From Mangrovimicrobium sp048323675 (lineage in GTDB: Bacteria > Pseudomonadota > Gammaproteobacteria > Pseudomonadales > Halieaceae): a DNA stretch of 64,000 nt. The notes under the pieces were generated by a model. It did no database searches, was not told where the DNA came from, and saw nothing but the letters and a program-made list of their open reading frames with translations. The translations under genes were made by a program, and so were the position numbers. Shown in pieces: positions 26,560-34,861 of the stretch. The DNA is taken from contig NZ_JBLWFK010000002.1 in NCBI RefSeq assembly GCF_048323675.1, positions 806,001 to 870,000 of the forward strand, given 5' to 3'. Positions within the stretch are counted from its first letter, which is position 1. Every line of letters starts with the position of its first letter.

Positions 26560-29037
26560 CTACAGTTCCCGCAACACAGCCACCGGCGGTGTCGTCACTA
26601 CCCGGCGCGCGCTGTAGACCCCCAGCACCCCGATCAGCAAGCCACCCGCGGCAAGGCCCAGCGGCCACAGCCAGGGCGAGGGTGTGTAGCGCATATCCAG
26701 CGCGATTACCTGCAGCAGGGCCACGGCGATCTCCGCGGCCCCCACCGCCAACAGGCCGGCGCACAGGCCGAGGGCGATGAATTCGATGGCCAGGGCGCCC
26801 AGCAGCAGGCCGCGGCCGGCGCCGAGGGCGCGCAATACGGCGCCCTCCTGCATGCGGGTGTCCATGCTGGCCTGCACCCCCGCCACCAGCACCAGCGCCC
26901 CGGTGGCCAGGATCACCAGCAATACCAGTTCCACTGCCGCCGAGACCTGGTCGACGATGCCGCGCACTTCGTTGATCACCTCGTCCATTTCGATCACCGT
27001 GACCGTCGGGAAGCGGTGCAGCAGCTGGTTCAGGAACAGCTTGTCGCGGGCGGCCAGGTGGAAGCTGGTCATGAAGGTTGCTGGGAAGCGCTCCAGCAGT
27101 CCCGGTGGAAACACCAGGAAGAAGTTGGGCCGCATCGACTCCCAGTCCAGCGCGCGCAGGCTGGCGACGGTGACGTCCAGGGACTGCTCGCCGATGCGCA
27201 GGCCCAGGCGGTCGCCCACCTCGAGCCCCATGCGCTCGGCGTAGTCGCGCTCCACCGACACCTGCGCTTCCGCACTGCCCTCCTCCCACCACTGCCCGGC
27301 GACCAGTTCATTGCCCTCGGGCAGGGTCGCCGACCAGGTCAGGTTACTCTCGCGCTGGTGCGCTTCGCCTTCGGCGACCTCGTCCGCGGAGGGCAGCGCC
27401 ACGCCGTTGATCGACATCACCCGTCCGCGCACCATGGGGAACAGGGGCTGGCTCGGGATCTGCCGTTGATCCAGCATCGCGCCGAAGGCCGCCTGCTCGT
27501 CCGCGGCGATATTGATGGCAAAGTGATTGGGCGCGTCGGCGGGCAGTTGCATGCGCCACTCCTCGAGCAGCGAGGTGCGCACCAGCACGAGGACCAGCAC
27601 CAGCATGATGGCCATGCCGAATACCACCACCTGCAGGGCATTGGCGGCGCCGCGCCGCTGCAGGTTGGCAAGCCCGAGACGCCACAGGCTGCCCGCGTGC
27701 ATCCCCAGCATGCGGCCGCCGCGCAGCAGCATGAGGGCGCCGGCGAAGCCCAGCAGTACCACCATGCCGAGCCCCGACACCACCGCCAGGGTCAGCTGCC
27801 AGTCGCGGCAGTACCAGAGCATCAGGCCGCAGACCGCCAGCAGGCCGACCAGGTAATCGGTGGTGGAATGCCGCAGGGCGTGGGGCATATCCCGGCGCAG
27901 CACCCGCAGGGGGCTGGCAAGGGTAAGCCGGCGTATCGGCGGCCAGGCGAAACTGAGAATGCAGACCAGCGCGGTGGCGCCGCCCACCAGGTAGGGCTGC
28001 AGCCCGGAATCTCCGGGCAGAATCGGTAGCTGTGCCGCAAACAGCCGGAAGAACAGCGCCTGCATGCCCCAGCCGAGGCCACAACCCACAGCAGTGGCCA
28101 ACAGTGCGAGCATCATCAGGCTGCGCCCGTAGAGCCAGCTTATATCGGCCGCGGTGGCGCCGAGGCTCTTCATGACGGCGACATAATCCGTGTGCCGCTC
28201 ACTGAAACGACCCGCCGCCAGGGCGATGGCGACGCCGGCGAGGACCACCCCGAGGCTTCCCGCCAGCAGCAGGAAGCGCTCCGCCCGCTCCAGCGCGCTG
28301 CTGACCCGCGGCTGGCCGTCCTCCAGGTCCAGCAGGCGCTGGCCGGGTTCCAGCCGGGGCAGCAGGGAGGCCTTGAACTGTTCGAGCAGCTCCGGTGGAC
28401 CCGCATACAGCTGGCGGAATTCGACCCGGCTGCCGGGCTGGACCACGCCGGTCGCGGCAATATCGTCGATGTGCATCAGGGCCCGCGGGCCGTAGCCAAA
28501 ATTGCCCGCGCCCTGGTCCGGTTCGCCGCGGACGCTGCCGCTGACGCGCAGGCTGGTATCGCCCAGTTCAACGCGGTCCCCCACCGCTACGCCCAGCAGC
28601 GGAAACAGGCGCGAATCCAGCCAGACCTCCCCGGGAGCCGGCCCGCTACTGGCCACCACGCTCTCGCCGAAGGGCACGCTGGAAAAGCGCAATTCACCGC
28701 GCAGGGGGTAACCGGCGGATACCGCCTTGACCGAGGCGAGGTGCATGGCGTCGCCGGCGCCGAACAGCATCGAGGGAAAGCTCAGGGTGCGCGCCGTCGC
28801 CAGTCCTTCTGCCCTGGCCTCGTCCAGCCAGGCCTGCGGCGCCGGAGTCCCCGAGCGCAGCACCATGTCCGCCGCCAGGAAGCGGTGGCTCTCCTGTTCC
28901 AGCGCCGACTGCAGGCGGCTGGTGAATACACTTATCCCGGTGACCAGGCCCACCGCCAGTACCAGCGCCATCGCCAGCACACCCAGCTCCCCACCGCGCC
29001 ATTCCCGCGCCAGCATGCGCGTCGCCGCCATCGACAT
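26560..29037 (-). CDS. ybbP: ABC transporter permease, YbbP type (FtsX-like)
   Basis: This large permease belongs to the MacB/FtsX superfamily. The 825-residue protein has two FtsX domains (about 260-390 and 700-820), ten predicted membrane segments in all, and two extracytoplasmic domains between them (VSVERDYAERMGLEVGDRL is typical). E. coli YbbP has about 804 residues. It is one base from ybbA and forms an exporter or lipid/protein-extraction ABC complex with it; the substrate is unknown. Confidence 0.92.
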   Translation of the reverse strand: MSMAATRMLAREWRGGELGVLAMALVLAVGLVTGISVFTSRLQSALEQESHRFLAADMVLRSGTPAPQAWLDEARAEGLATARTLSFPSMLFGAGDAMHLASVKAVSAGYPLRGELRFSSVPFGESVVASSGPAPGEVWLDSRLFPLLGVAVGDRVELGDTSLRVSGSVRGEPDQGAGNFGYGPRALMHIDDIAATGVVQPGSRVEFRQLYAGPPELLEQFKASLLPRLEPGQRLLDLEDGQPRVSSALERAERFLLLAGSLGVVLAGVAIALAAGRFSERHTDYVAVMKSLGATAADISWLYGRSLMMLALLATAVGCGLGWGMQALFFRLFAAQLPILPGDSGLQPYLVGGATALVCILSFAWPPIRRLTLASPLRVLRRDMPHALRHSTTDYLVGLLAVCGLMLWYCRDWQLTLAVVSGLGMVVLLGFAGALMLLRGGRMLGMHAGSLWRLGLANLQRRGAANALQVVVFGMAIMLVLVLVLVRTSLLEEWRMQLPADAPNHFAINIAADEQAAFGAMLDQRQIPSQPLFPMVRGRVMSINGVALPSADEVAEGEAHQRESNLTWSATLPEGNELVAGQWWEEGSAEAQVSVERDYAERMGLEVGDRLGLRIGEQSLDVTVASLRALDWESMRPNFFLVFPPGLLERFPATFMTSFHLAARDKLFLNQLLHRFPTVTVIEMDEVINEVRGIVDQVSAAVELVLLVILATGALVLVAGVQASMDTRMQEGAVLRALGAGRGLLLGALAIEFIALGLCAGLLAVGAAEIAVALLQVIALDMRYTPSPWLWPLGLAAGGLLIGVLGVYSARRVVTTPPVAVLREL

Positions 29038-29038
29038 C

Positions 29039-29704
29039 TCAGGCGGCCTCGACGATGGCGCCGGCGTCCAGCGTGATGCGCTGTTCGCAGCGGGCGGCGA
29101 GTTTTTCGTCGTGGGTCACCAGCACCAGCGTCGTGTTCTCTTCGGCGTTCAGGCCGAACAGCAACTCGATCACCTTCGCCCCGGTGGCGGTGTCCAGGTT
29201 TCCGGTGGGCTCGTCGGCGAAGAGGATCGCCGGGCGCGCGGCAAAAGCCCGGGCGATGGCCACACGCTGCTGCTCGCCGCCGGACATCTGCCGGGGATAG
29301 TGCTGCATCCGAGGGGCGAGACCGACCCGCTCGAGAAAATGCTCCGCCTGCTGCCGCGCGTCGGACTGGCCGCGCAGTTCCAGCGGCAACATGACATTTT
29401 CCAGCGCGGTCAGGCCGGGCAATAACTGGAAGGCCTGGAACACGAAACCGACGGAGCGGGCGCGGAAGCGGGCCCGCCCGTCTTCGTCCAGCGCACCGAG
29501 ATCCTGGCCATCGACCACGACGCTGCCCGCGCTGGGCTGGTCCAGGCCCGCCAGCAGGCCCAGCAGGGTGGACTTGCCGGATCCGGAGGCGCCGACGATG
29601 GCGACCGAGTCGCCCCCCTTGATTTCCAGAGTTATCCCTTTCAGTATCTCCAGCTCGCCACCGCCGATAGATACCTTTTTGCGAAGATTTTCAGCCTTGA
29701 TCAT
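29039..29704 (-). CDS. ybbA: ABC transporter ATP-binding protein YbbA
   Basis: This is the LolD/MacB-type ATPase partner of YbbP. The 221-residue protein has Walker A GASGSGKST (38-46), signature MSGGEQQRVAIARA, Walker B ILFADEPTGNLD and the switch histidine in LVTHDEKLA. Its ATG shares the palindrome CATG (29702-29705) with the ATG of divergent tesA, so the two genes start on top of each other. E. coli also has ybbA and tesA divergent. Confidence 0.95.
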   Translation of the reverse strand: MIKAENLRKKVSIGGGELEILKGITLEIKGGDSVAIVGASGSGKSTLLGLLAGLDQPSAGSVVVDGQDLGALDEDGRARFRARSVGFVFQAFQLLPGLTALENVMLPLELRGQSDARQQAEHFLERVGLAPRMQHYPRQMSGGEQQRVAIARAFAARPAILFADEPTGNLDTATGAKVIELLFGLNAEENTTLVLVTHDEKLAARCEQRITLDAGAIVEAA

Positions 29705-30329
29705 GCAGACTTTTTCCTACCTCGTTACCGCCCGGCGAAGCCTGCCGACCGTGTTTTTCCTCTTGTGCCTGGCCGCCGCCAGCCACGCCAGGGCCACTAC
29801 GCTGCTGGTGCTCGGTGATAGTATCAGCGCCGCCTATGGTATGTCTCTGGAACAGGGCTGGGTCAGCCTGCTGGCCACGGAATTGCCGGACACCGAAGTC
29901 GTCAATGCAAGCATCAGCGGCGAAACCACCGGCGGTGCCCTGCGCCGCCTGCCCGAACTGCTCGAGCGGCACCGCCCGGATGTCGTCCTGATCGAACTCG
30001 GCGGCAATGACGGCCTGCGCGGCTACCCCATAAAGACCCTGCGCGAGAACCTGGGTTCCCTTGCCACCCTGTCGCAGGAGGCGGGCGCCCGGGTGCTGCT
30101 ACTGCCCATGCATATTCCGCCGAACTACGGCCGCCGCTACAGCGAAAGTTTTCACCAGAGCTATGCGGAGGTAGCCGATGCCACCGACAGCCAGCTGGCG
30201 CCTTTTATCCTCGACGGCATTGCGACCCAGGCCTCACTGATGCAGGGCGATGGCATCCACCCGCGCCCGGAAGCACAGCGCCAGATGCTGGACAATGTAT
30301 TGCCGGCCATCCGCGAGGTACTGCCGTGA
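29703..30329 (+). CDS. tesA: Arylesterase / thioesterase I (TesA), SGNH hydrolase
   Basis: This is a periplasmic multifunctional esterase/thioesterase/lysophospholipase. The signal peptide spans about 1-31 (ARRSLPTVFFLLCLAAASHA), followed by the SGNH blocks: VLGDSIS with catalytic Ser40, block III GGNDGLRG and the Asp/His pair in DGIHPRPEA. The product is 208 residues, the normal length. The chosen ATG at 29703 keeps the basic residues before the hydrophobic core. The stop overlaps the bioA start by 4 bases. Confidence 0.95.
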   Translation: MQTFSYLVTARRSLPTVFFLLCLAAASHARATTLLVLGDSISAAYGMSLEQGWVSLLATELPDTEVVNASISGETTGGALRRLPELLERHRPDVVLIELGGNDGLRGYPIKTLRENLGSLATLSQEAGARVLLLPMHIPPNYGRRYSESFHQSYAEVADATDSQLAPFILDGIATQASLMQGDGIHPRPEAQRQMLDNVLPAIREVLP

Positions 30330-31621
30330 AGCACGCTGAATCCGAATCCCGGCGCCTGCAGCGCCTCGACCGGGAACTGGTCTGGCACCCCTATGCCGCC
30401 TCGCCCCCGCGCGGAGAAATCTTCCCGGTTACCGGCGCCAGTGGCGTGCGCCTCACCCTGGCGGACGGTCGCGAGCTGATCGACGGCATGGCCTCCTGGT
30501 GGTGCGCCATCCACGGCTACAACCACCCGGTCCTGAACCGCGCGGTCCAGCGGCAGTTGCAGGACATGGCCCATGTCATGTTCGGCGGCCTCACCCACCC
30601 CCCCGCGGTCAAGCTGGCCGAGCTGTTGGTGCGCCTGACACCAGAACCCCTGGAGCGGGTGTTCTTCTCCGACTCCGGTTCGGTCGCGGTGGAAGTGGCC
30701 CTGAAAATGGCGGTGCAGTACCAGTTCGCCCGCGGCATGCCGCGCAAGCAGAAAATGGTCGCCCTGCGCGGCGGCTACCACGGCGACACCTTCGGCGCGA
30801 TGTCGGTATGCGATCCGGTAACCGGCATGCACCACCTGTTCGGCGAGGTCCTGGCGCGCCAGCACTTCGTTGCGGCGCCGGAGACGCCCTTCGGCCAGCC
30901 CTGCCCGGAAGCGGAAATGCGCGAGATCTCCGACCTGCTGGCGGAACACCACGACGAAATAGCCGCGGTGATCCTGGAGCCCGTGGTGCAGGGTGCGGGC
31001 GGGATGCATTTCTACTCCGCCGACTACCTGCGCAAACTTCGCGCCCTCTGCGACGCCTTCGACGTCCTGCTGATCTTCGATGAAATCGCCACCGGTTTCG
31101 GCCGCACGGGCAAACTGTTCGCACTGGAACACGCGCAGGTCGCTCCCGACATCCTCTGCCTCGGCAAATCCCTGACCGGCGGTTACATGACCCTCGCGGC
31201 CACCCTGTGTAGCGAAGAGATCGCTACTACCATCAGCCAGGGCGAAGGCGGCGCCTTCATGCACGGCCCGACCTTCATGGGCAACCCCCTGGCCTGCGCC
31301 ACCGCCATCGCCAGCATCGAGCTGCTGATCTCGCAGCCCTGGCAGCGGGAAGTCCAGCGCATCGAGAGGGCCCTGCAGGAAGGACTGGCGCCGGCCCGCA
31401 GCCTGGCGCAGGTGACCGATGTGCGCTGCCTCGGCGCCATCGGCGTGATCGAACTGAAGCAGGCGGCGGACCTCGCCACGGTACAGGCGAAATTCGTCGA
31501 ACACGGCGTGTGGGTGCGGCCCTTCGGCCGGCTGGTGTACTGCATGCCGCCCTTCATCATGAACGATGCGGACATCGCCCGCGTCACCGCGGCAATGGTG
31601 GCGGTGGTCAGCGAGCTGTAG
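30326..31621 (+). CDS. bioA: Adenosylmethionine-8-amino-7-oxononanoate aminotransferase BioA
   Basis: This PLP enzyme of biotin synthesis makes 7,8-diaminopelargonate from KAPA with SAM as amino donor. The 431-residue protein has ELVWHPYA near the N terminus, GYHGDTFGAMSV, the aspartate in LLIFDEIATGFGRTG and the PLP lysine in CLGKSLTGGYMTLAA. It overlaps tesA by 4 bases and converges on the PhzF gene with a 14-base overlap. Other bio genes are not nearby. Confidence 0.96.
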   Translation: MKHAESESRRLQRLDRELVWHPYAASPPRGEIFPVTGASGVRLTLADGRELIDGMASWWCAIHGYNHPVLNRAVQRQLQDMAHVMFGGLTHPPAVKLAELLVRLTPEPLERVFFSDSGSVAVEVALKMAVQYQFARGMPRKQKMVALRGGYHGDTFGAMSVCDPVTGMHHLFGEVLARQHFVAAPETPFGQPCPEAEMREISDLLAEHHDEIAAVILEPVVQGAGGMHFYSADYLRKLRALCDAFDVLLIFDEIATGFGRTGKLFALEHAQVAPDILCLGKSLTGGYMTLAATLCSEEIATTISQGEGGAFMHGPTFMGNPLACATAIASIELLISQPWQREVQRIERALQEGLAPARSLAQVTDVRCLGAIGVIELKQAADLATVQAKFVEHGVWVRPFGRLVYCMPPFIMNDADIARVTAAMVAVVSEL

Positions 31622-32411
31622 GCAGCCCGACCATCCCCTGCATATAGGTGACCGCCCGGCCGGACATCAGCACCCTGGCGCCACGCAGTTCGCAGTCCAG
31701 TTCCCCGCCGCGCGCGGAAATCTGCCGCGCCCGCAGATGGCTTTTGTCCAGTTGCCGCGCCCAGTAGGGTACCAGTGCGCAGTGGGCGGAACCGGTGACC
31801 GGGTCCTCGTCGATACCGATGCGCGGCGCAAAAAAGCGCGAGACAAAATCGCAGTCCTGCCCCGGCGCCGTGGCGATGACATTGCTCTCGCAGGCGGTTT
31901 TCAGGGCCCCGAAATCCGGGGCCAGCGCTGCTACATCGGCCTGGCTGGCGTAAACCAGCACCAGCTTGGAGCCGCCCGCGACCCGGCAGGCGGCCTGCGG
32001 TACCGGGCTGCCCAACACTGCGGCAATGGTCCTGTCCACGGCAACTGCTTCCAGGTCGTAGGCGGGAAAGTCCAGGGTGATCGCGCCGCCGCTGCGCTGC
32101 ACCCGCAGGGCCCCCGAGCGGGTGTGGAAGACCAGGGCCTCCCCGGCATAAGCCAGGTGTTCGATGAGCACGTGGGCGGTGGCCAGGGTCGCGTGGCCGC
32201 AGAGATCGACCTCCGCAGCAGGCGTGAACCAGCGCAATTCGTAGTCCGCCCCCCGGGCAACGAAAAACGCCGTCTCCGGCAGGTTGTTCTCCGCGGCAAT
32301 AGCCTGCATCACCCCGTCGTCCAGCCACGCTTCCAGCGGCATGACTGCCGCCGGGTTGCCGCCGAAAAGCGCCGAGGTAAAAGCGTCCACCTGGTAGATG
32401 GGATATTGCAC
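31608..32411 (-). CDS. PhzF-family isomerase/epimerase-like protein
   Basis: This belongs to the diaminopimelate-epimerase-fold PhzF family, whose cellular substrate is usually unknown. The chosen start is GTG at 32411 because GGGAG lies 6 bases upstream and the family N terminus (YPIYQVDAFTSALFGGNPAAV) begins there; the frame is open 41 codons further upstream. The result is 267 residues. The catalytic glutamate is expected at Glu46 in NLPETAFF. CGHATLATAHV and the DPVTGSAHC motif mark the two halves of the pseudo-symmetric fold. Confidence 0.9.
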   Translation of the reverse strand: MQYPIYQVDAFTSALFGGNPAAVMPLEAWLDDGVMQAIAAENNLPETAFFVARGADYELRWFTPAAEVDLCGHATLATAHVLIEHLAYAGEALVFHTRSGALRVQRSGGAITLDFPAYDLEAVAVDRTIAAVLGSPVPQAACRVAGGSKLVLVYASQADVAALAPDFGALKTACESNVIATAPGQDCDFVSRFFAPRIGIDEDPVTGSAHCALVPYWARQLDKSHLRARQISARGGELDCELRGARVLMSGRAVTYMQGMVGLPTAR

Positions 32412-32499
32412 GAGCGTCTCCCGTTTTGCGCGTTGTGCCAAAAGAAGCGCTTTACTATAGTGGCTGCTACGCTCCAGCGACAGTGAAAACGACGATCCG

Positions 32500-33381
32500 A
32501 TGTCCACCCGAGAACAGAGTGCCCTGCAGCGCAAATACTACGAAGTGATCTTCGGCACGGAGACACCCGCGGGCAAGTGGTTCGACCTGATCCTGATCGC
32601 CGTCATCCTGAGCAGCGTGCTGATCATCCTGATGGACTCCATTCCCCGCTACCACAGCGCCTACGGCACGGCGTTCCTGCGCATCGAGTGGTGTTTCACC
32701 GCCATTTTCACCATCGAGTACCTGCTGCGCCTGTGGTGCGTACCCAACCGCAAGGGCTACGCCACCGGTTTCTACGGCGTGGTGGACCTGCTCGCCCTGC
32801 TGCCGACCTACATTTCCCTGCTGGTACCGCAGGCGGCGCCCCTGCTGATCATCCGCCTGCTGCGCATCCTGCGGATCTTCCGGGTCCTGCGGCTGCTCGC
32901 CCTGCTCGACGAGGCCAACGACCTGGCCGGCGCGCTGCGGCGCTCGGCGCGCAAGATCTTCGTCTTCTTCACCATCATGATCATGCTCGCGACCATCTTC
33001 GGCTGCCTGATCTACGTGATCGAGGGGCCGGAACACGGCTTCAACAACATCCCGCACAGCATCTACTGGGCCATTGTCACCATAACCACGGTGGGCTACG
33101 GTGACGTGACCCCGCAGACGCCGCTCGGCCAGGTACTCTCCTCCATCGGTATGCTCATCGGCTATGCGGTGATCGCGGTACCCACCGGCATCGTCACTGC
33201 GGAAATGACCCGCTCGCAGTTGAAGGACCGGGCAATGCGCCTGCGCAATTCCCGCAACTGCACCACCTGCGCCGCGGTGGAAGTGGACCCCGAGGCCTAT
33301 TACTGCAGGAAGTGCGGCAGCCTGCTGCCGCCGCCGGGCCATGCCGCGCCGGCACCGGTGGAACCGGCCAGCGACGGATGA
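32500..33381 (+). CDS. Voltage-gated potassium-channel-like protein with C-terminal zinc ribbon
   Basis: This is a six-segment ion channel. S1 begins near residue 28, and S4 is rich in arginine (LLRILRIFRVLRLL, about 117-131). The pore carries the selectivity filter TVGYGD (197-202), followed by S6 (GMLIGYAVIAVPTGIV). The cytoplasmic tail is short and ends in a CxxC-x12-CxxC ribbon (CTTCAAVEVDPEAYYCRKCG). Total length is 293 residues. K+ selectivity is inferred from the filter. The gene is divergent from the PhzF gene with an 88-base gap. Confidence 0.9.
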   Translation: MSTREQSALQRKYYEVIFGTETPAGKWFDLILIAVILSSVLIILMDSIPRYHSAYGTAFLRIEWCFTAIFTIEYLLRLWCVPNRKGYATGFYGVVDLLALLPTYISLLVPQAAPLLIIRLLRILRIFRVLRLLALLDEANDLAGALRRSARKIFVFFTIMIMLATIFGCLIYVIEGPEHGFNNIPHSIYWAIVTITTVGYGDVTPQTPLGQVLSSIGMLIGYAVIAVPTGIVTAEMTRSQLKDRAMRLRNSRNCTTCAAVEVDPEAYYCRKCGSLLPPPGHAAPAPVEPASDG

Positions 33382-33447
33382 AGGATGCCTTTCCCCGTGC
33401 ACGGCGGGACTGCACAGTAACCACCCGGTCAAACCAGCGGGGACGAC

Positions 33448-34137
33448 ATGTTTGATTACGGCGAAGCCTGCCCTATCTCGATGGCCACCTCGGTGCTCTG
33501 TGAGCGCTGGACCCTGCAAATCGTGCGCGAGCTGTTTTTCGGTTCTACCCGCTACTCGGAAATCCAGAAATACATTCCCAACCTGTCGCCCTCCCTGCTG
33601 CGCGACCGACTGCGCTTCCTCGAAGAGCAGGGCATCGTGCTGCGCAAGCGCTGCGGCTCCGGCAACCGCTTCGAATACCACCTGACGCCCTCCGGCAAGG
33701 CGCTGGCGCCGGTACTGACCGAACTGGGGCGCTGGGGTATGCGCTACGCCAGGGAAGGTATGACCGACAAGCAGAACACCATCTCCGGCCTGATGCGGGA
33801 TTTTGCCGGCGGCATCAATGTCGAGGAACTGCCCTCGGGCGACACTGTCGTGCAGTTCCACCTGACCGACCTCAAGGACGACCCGAAGCGCTATATCTAC
33901 ATCCGCGACGGCGTCGTCCAGGAATGCGCCCAGGACATGGGTTTCGAGGTGGACGTCTACATCACTTCGACCCTCCCCACCCTGACCCGTGTCTGGTACG
34001 GTGAAATCGATATCCACCGCGCCATCGACGCGGGCCTGGTCAAGCTGGTCGCCCCGCCGGTGTACCAGAACAACCTGCGCCGCTGGCTCGGCATCAGCTC
34101 GTTTGCCACCGACAACCCGCGCATCTTCGCCAGCTGA
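33448..34137 (+). CDS. HxlR-family transcriptional regulator with extra C-terminal domain
   Basis: The N-terminal 100 residues form an HxlR winged helix (CPISMATSVLCERWTLQIVR, then FSEI-like RYSEIQKYIP and LRFLEEQGIVLRKR). About 120 more residues follow, resembling a sterol-carrier (SCP2)-like domain (VVQFHLTDLKDDPKRYIYI). Typical HxlR proteins have about 110-130 residues; this one has 229. Cys8 and Cys18 could sense oxidants. A terminator follows, and a DsrE-family gene lies next. Target genes are unknown. Confidence 0.85.
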   Translation: MFDYGEACPISMATSVLCERWTLQIVRELFFGSTRYSEIQKYIPNLSPSLLRDRLRFLEEQGIVLRKRCGSGNRFEYHLTPSGKALAPVLTELGRWGMRYAREGMTDKQNTISGLMRDFAGGINVEELPSGDTVVQFHLTDLKDDPKRYIYIRDGVVQECAQDMGFEVDVYITSTLPTLTRVWYGEIDIHRAIDAGLVKLVAPPVYQNNLRRWLGISSFATDNPRIFAS

Positions 34138-34150
34138 GTTACTTCAGATT

Positions 34151-34174
34151 CTGTAGCGGCTTGCTACAGTTTTT
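34151..34174 (+). terminator. Rho-independent terminator after the HxlR gene
   Basis: CTGTAGC and GCTACAG form a perfect 7-bp stem with a 5-base loop, followed by TTTTT. It starts 13 bases after the stop codon. Confidence 0.88.
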
Positions 34175-34262
34175 GCCGTACCCGGCAGCGCCGCCCCTCC
34201 CTAGACTTGCCTGCAACCGGCCAATACCGGTAGCGGAAAACGAACTGGAAGGAGCACACAGC

Positions 34263-34631
34263 ATGAATAACGAAACCACAGACCTCATTATCGTCATGAC
34301 CAAGGGCATCTACGACGAGGTGTCTTCGGTGGGCCTCACCATCGCCAACGGCGCGCTGACCTCGGGCAAGACCGTCGGGCTGTTTCTCACCAGCAGCGCC
34401 ATCGACCTGGTGCGCAGGCGGGGTATCGAGCACACCCACGTGGCGCCCATGGACAGCCTGAAGAGCCTGCTCGAGGACTTCATGGCCCGCGGCGGCGACG
34501 TCTGGGCCTGCCCGCCCTGCACCACGGCGCGCGGCTACGACCAGGACAGCCTGATCGATGGCGTGGTCATCCACGGCGCCAGTGTCATCATGGAGCGTAT
34601 CGGCAAGGGAGCCGCCACCCTGACGTTCTAG
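34263..34631 (+). CDS. DsrE/DsrF-family protein
   Basis: This is a small cytoplasmic alpha/beta protein of the DsrE superfamily, which includes sulfur-relay and peroxiredoxin-like members. The ATG at 34263 has AAGGAG 10 bases upstream, giving 122 residues. A CPPC pair (Cys83, Cys86) lies where DsrE-type proteins carry a reactive cysteine, in GGDVWACPPCTTARGY. No other sulfur-oxidation genes are nearby, so the role is open. A 12-bp palindrome TGCACGCGTGCA lies at 34634-34645 just after the stop. Confidence 0.83.
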   Translation: MNNETTDLIIVMTKGIYDEVSSVGLTIANGALTSGKTVGLFLTSSAIDLVRRRGIEHTHVAPMDSLKSLLEDFMARGGDVWACPPCTTARGYDQDSLIDGVVIHGASVIMERIGKGAATLTF

Positions 34632-34861
34632 AATGCACGCGTGCAATATGCAGCGCAGGGGCCGGCACCCGGCCCGGTTCCTGCCCTGCCCCGGCACCGG
34701 CTCCGGGCACTGGCACACTGCGGCCCGTGAATGAAAACAGGCTCGCAAGACACTTCGGGATGTAGTGTCGACCGCCGACTTATGCCTTAATATGCCCCCA
34801 TAACAACTGAATTCCGGCCTGAGCCGGGACCGACGATACCAAGTCAAGCAGGGGCACCTCT

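Noticed and set aside
26455..28029. A 524-residue plus-strand open frame opposite ybbP
   Set aside because: It is low in complexity (His, Gln and Gly rich) and antisense to an intact permease; a shadow.
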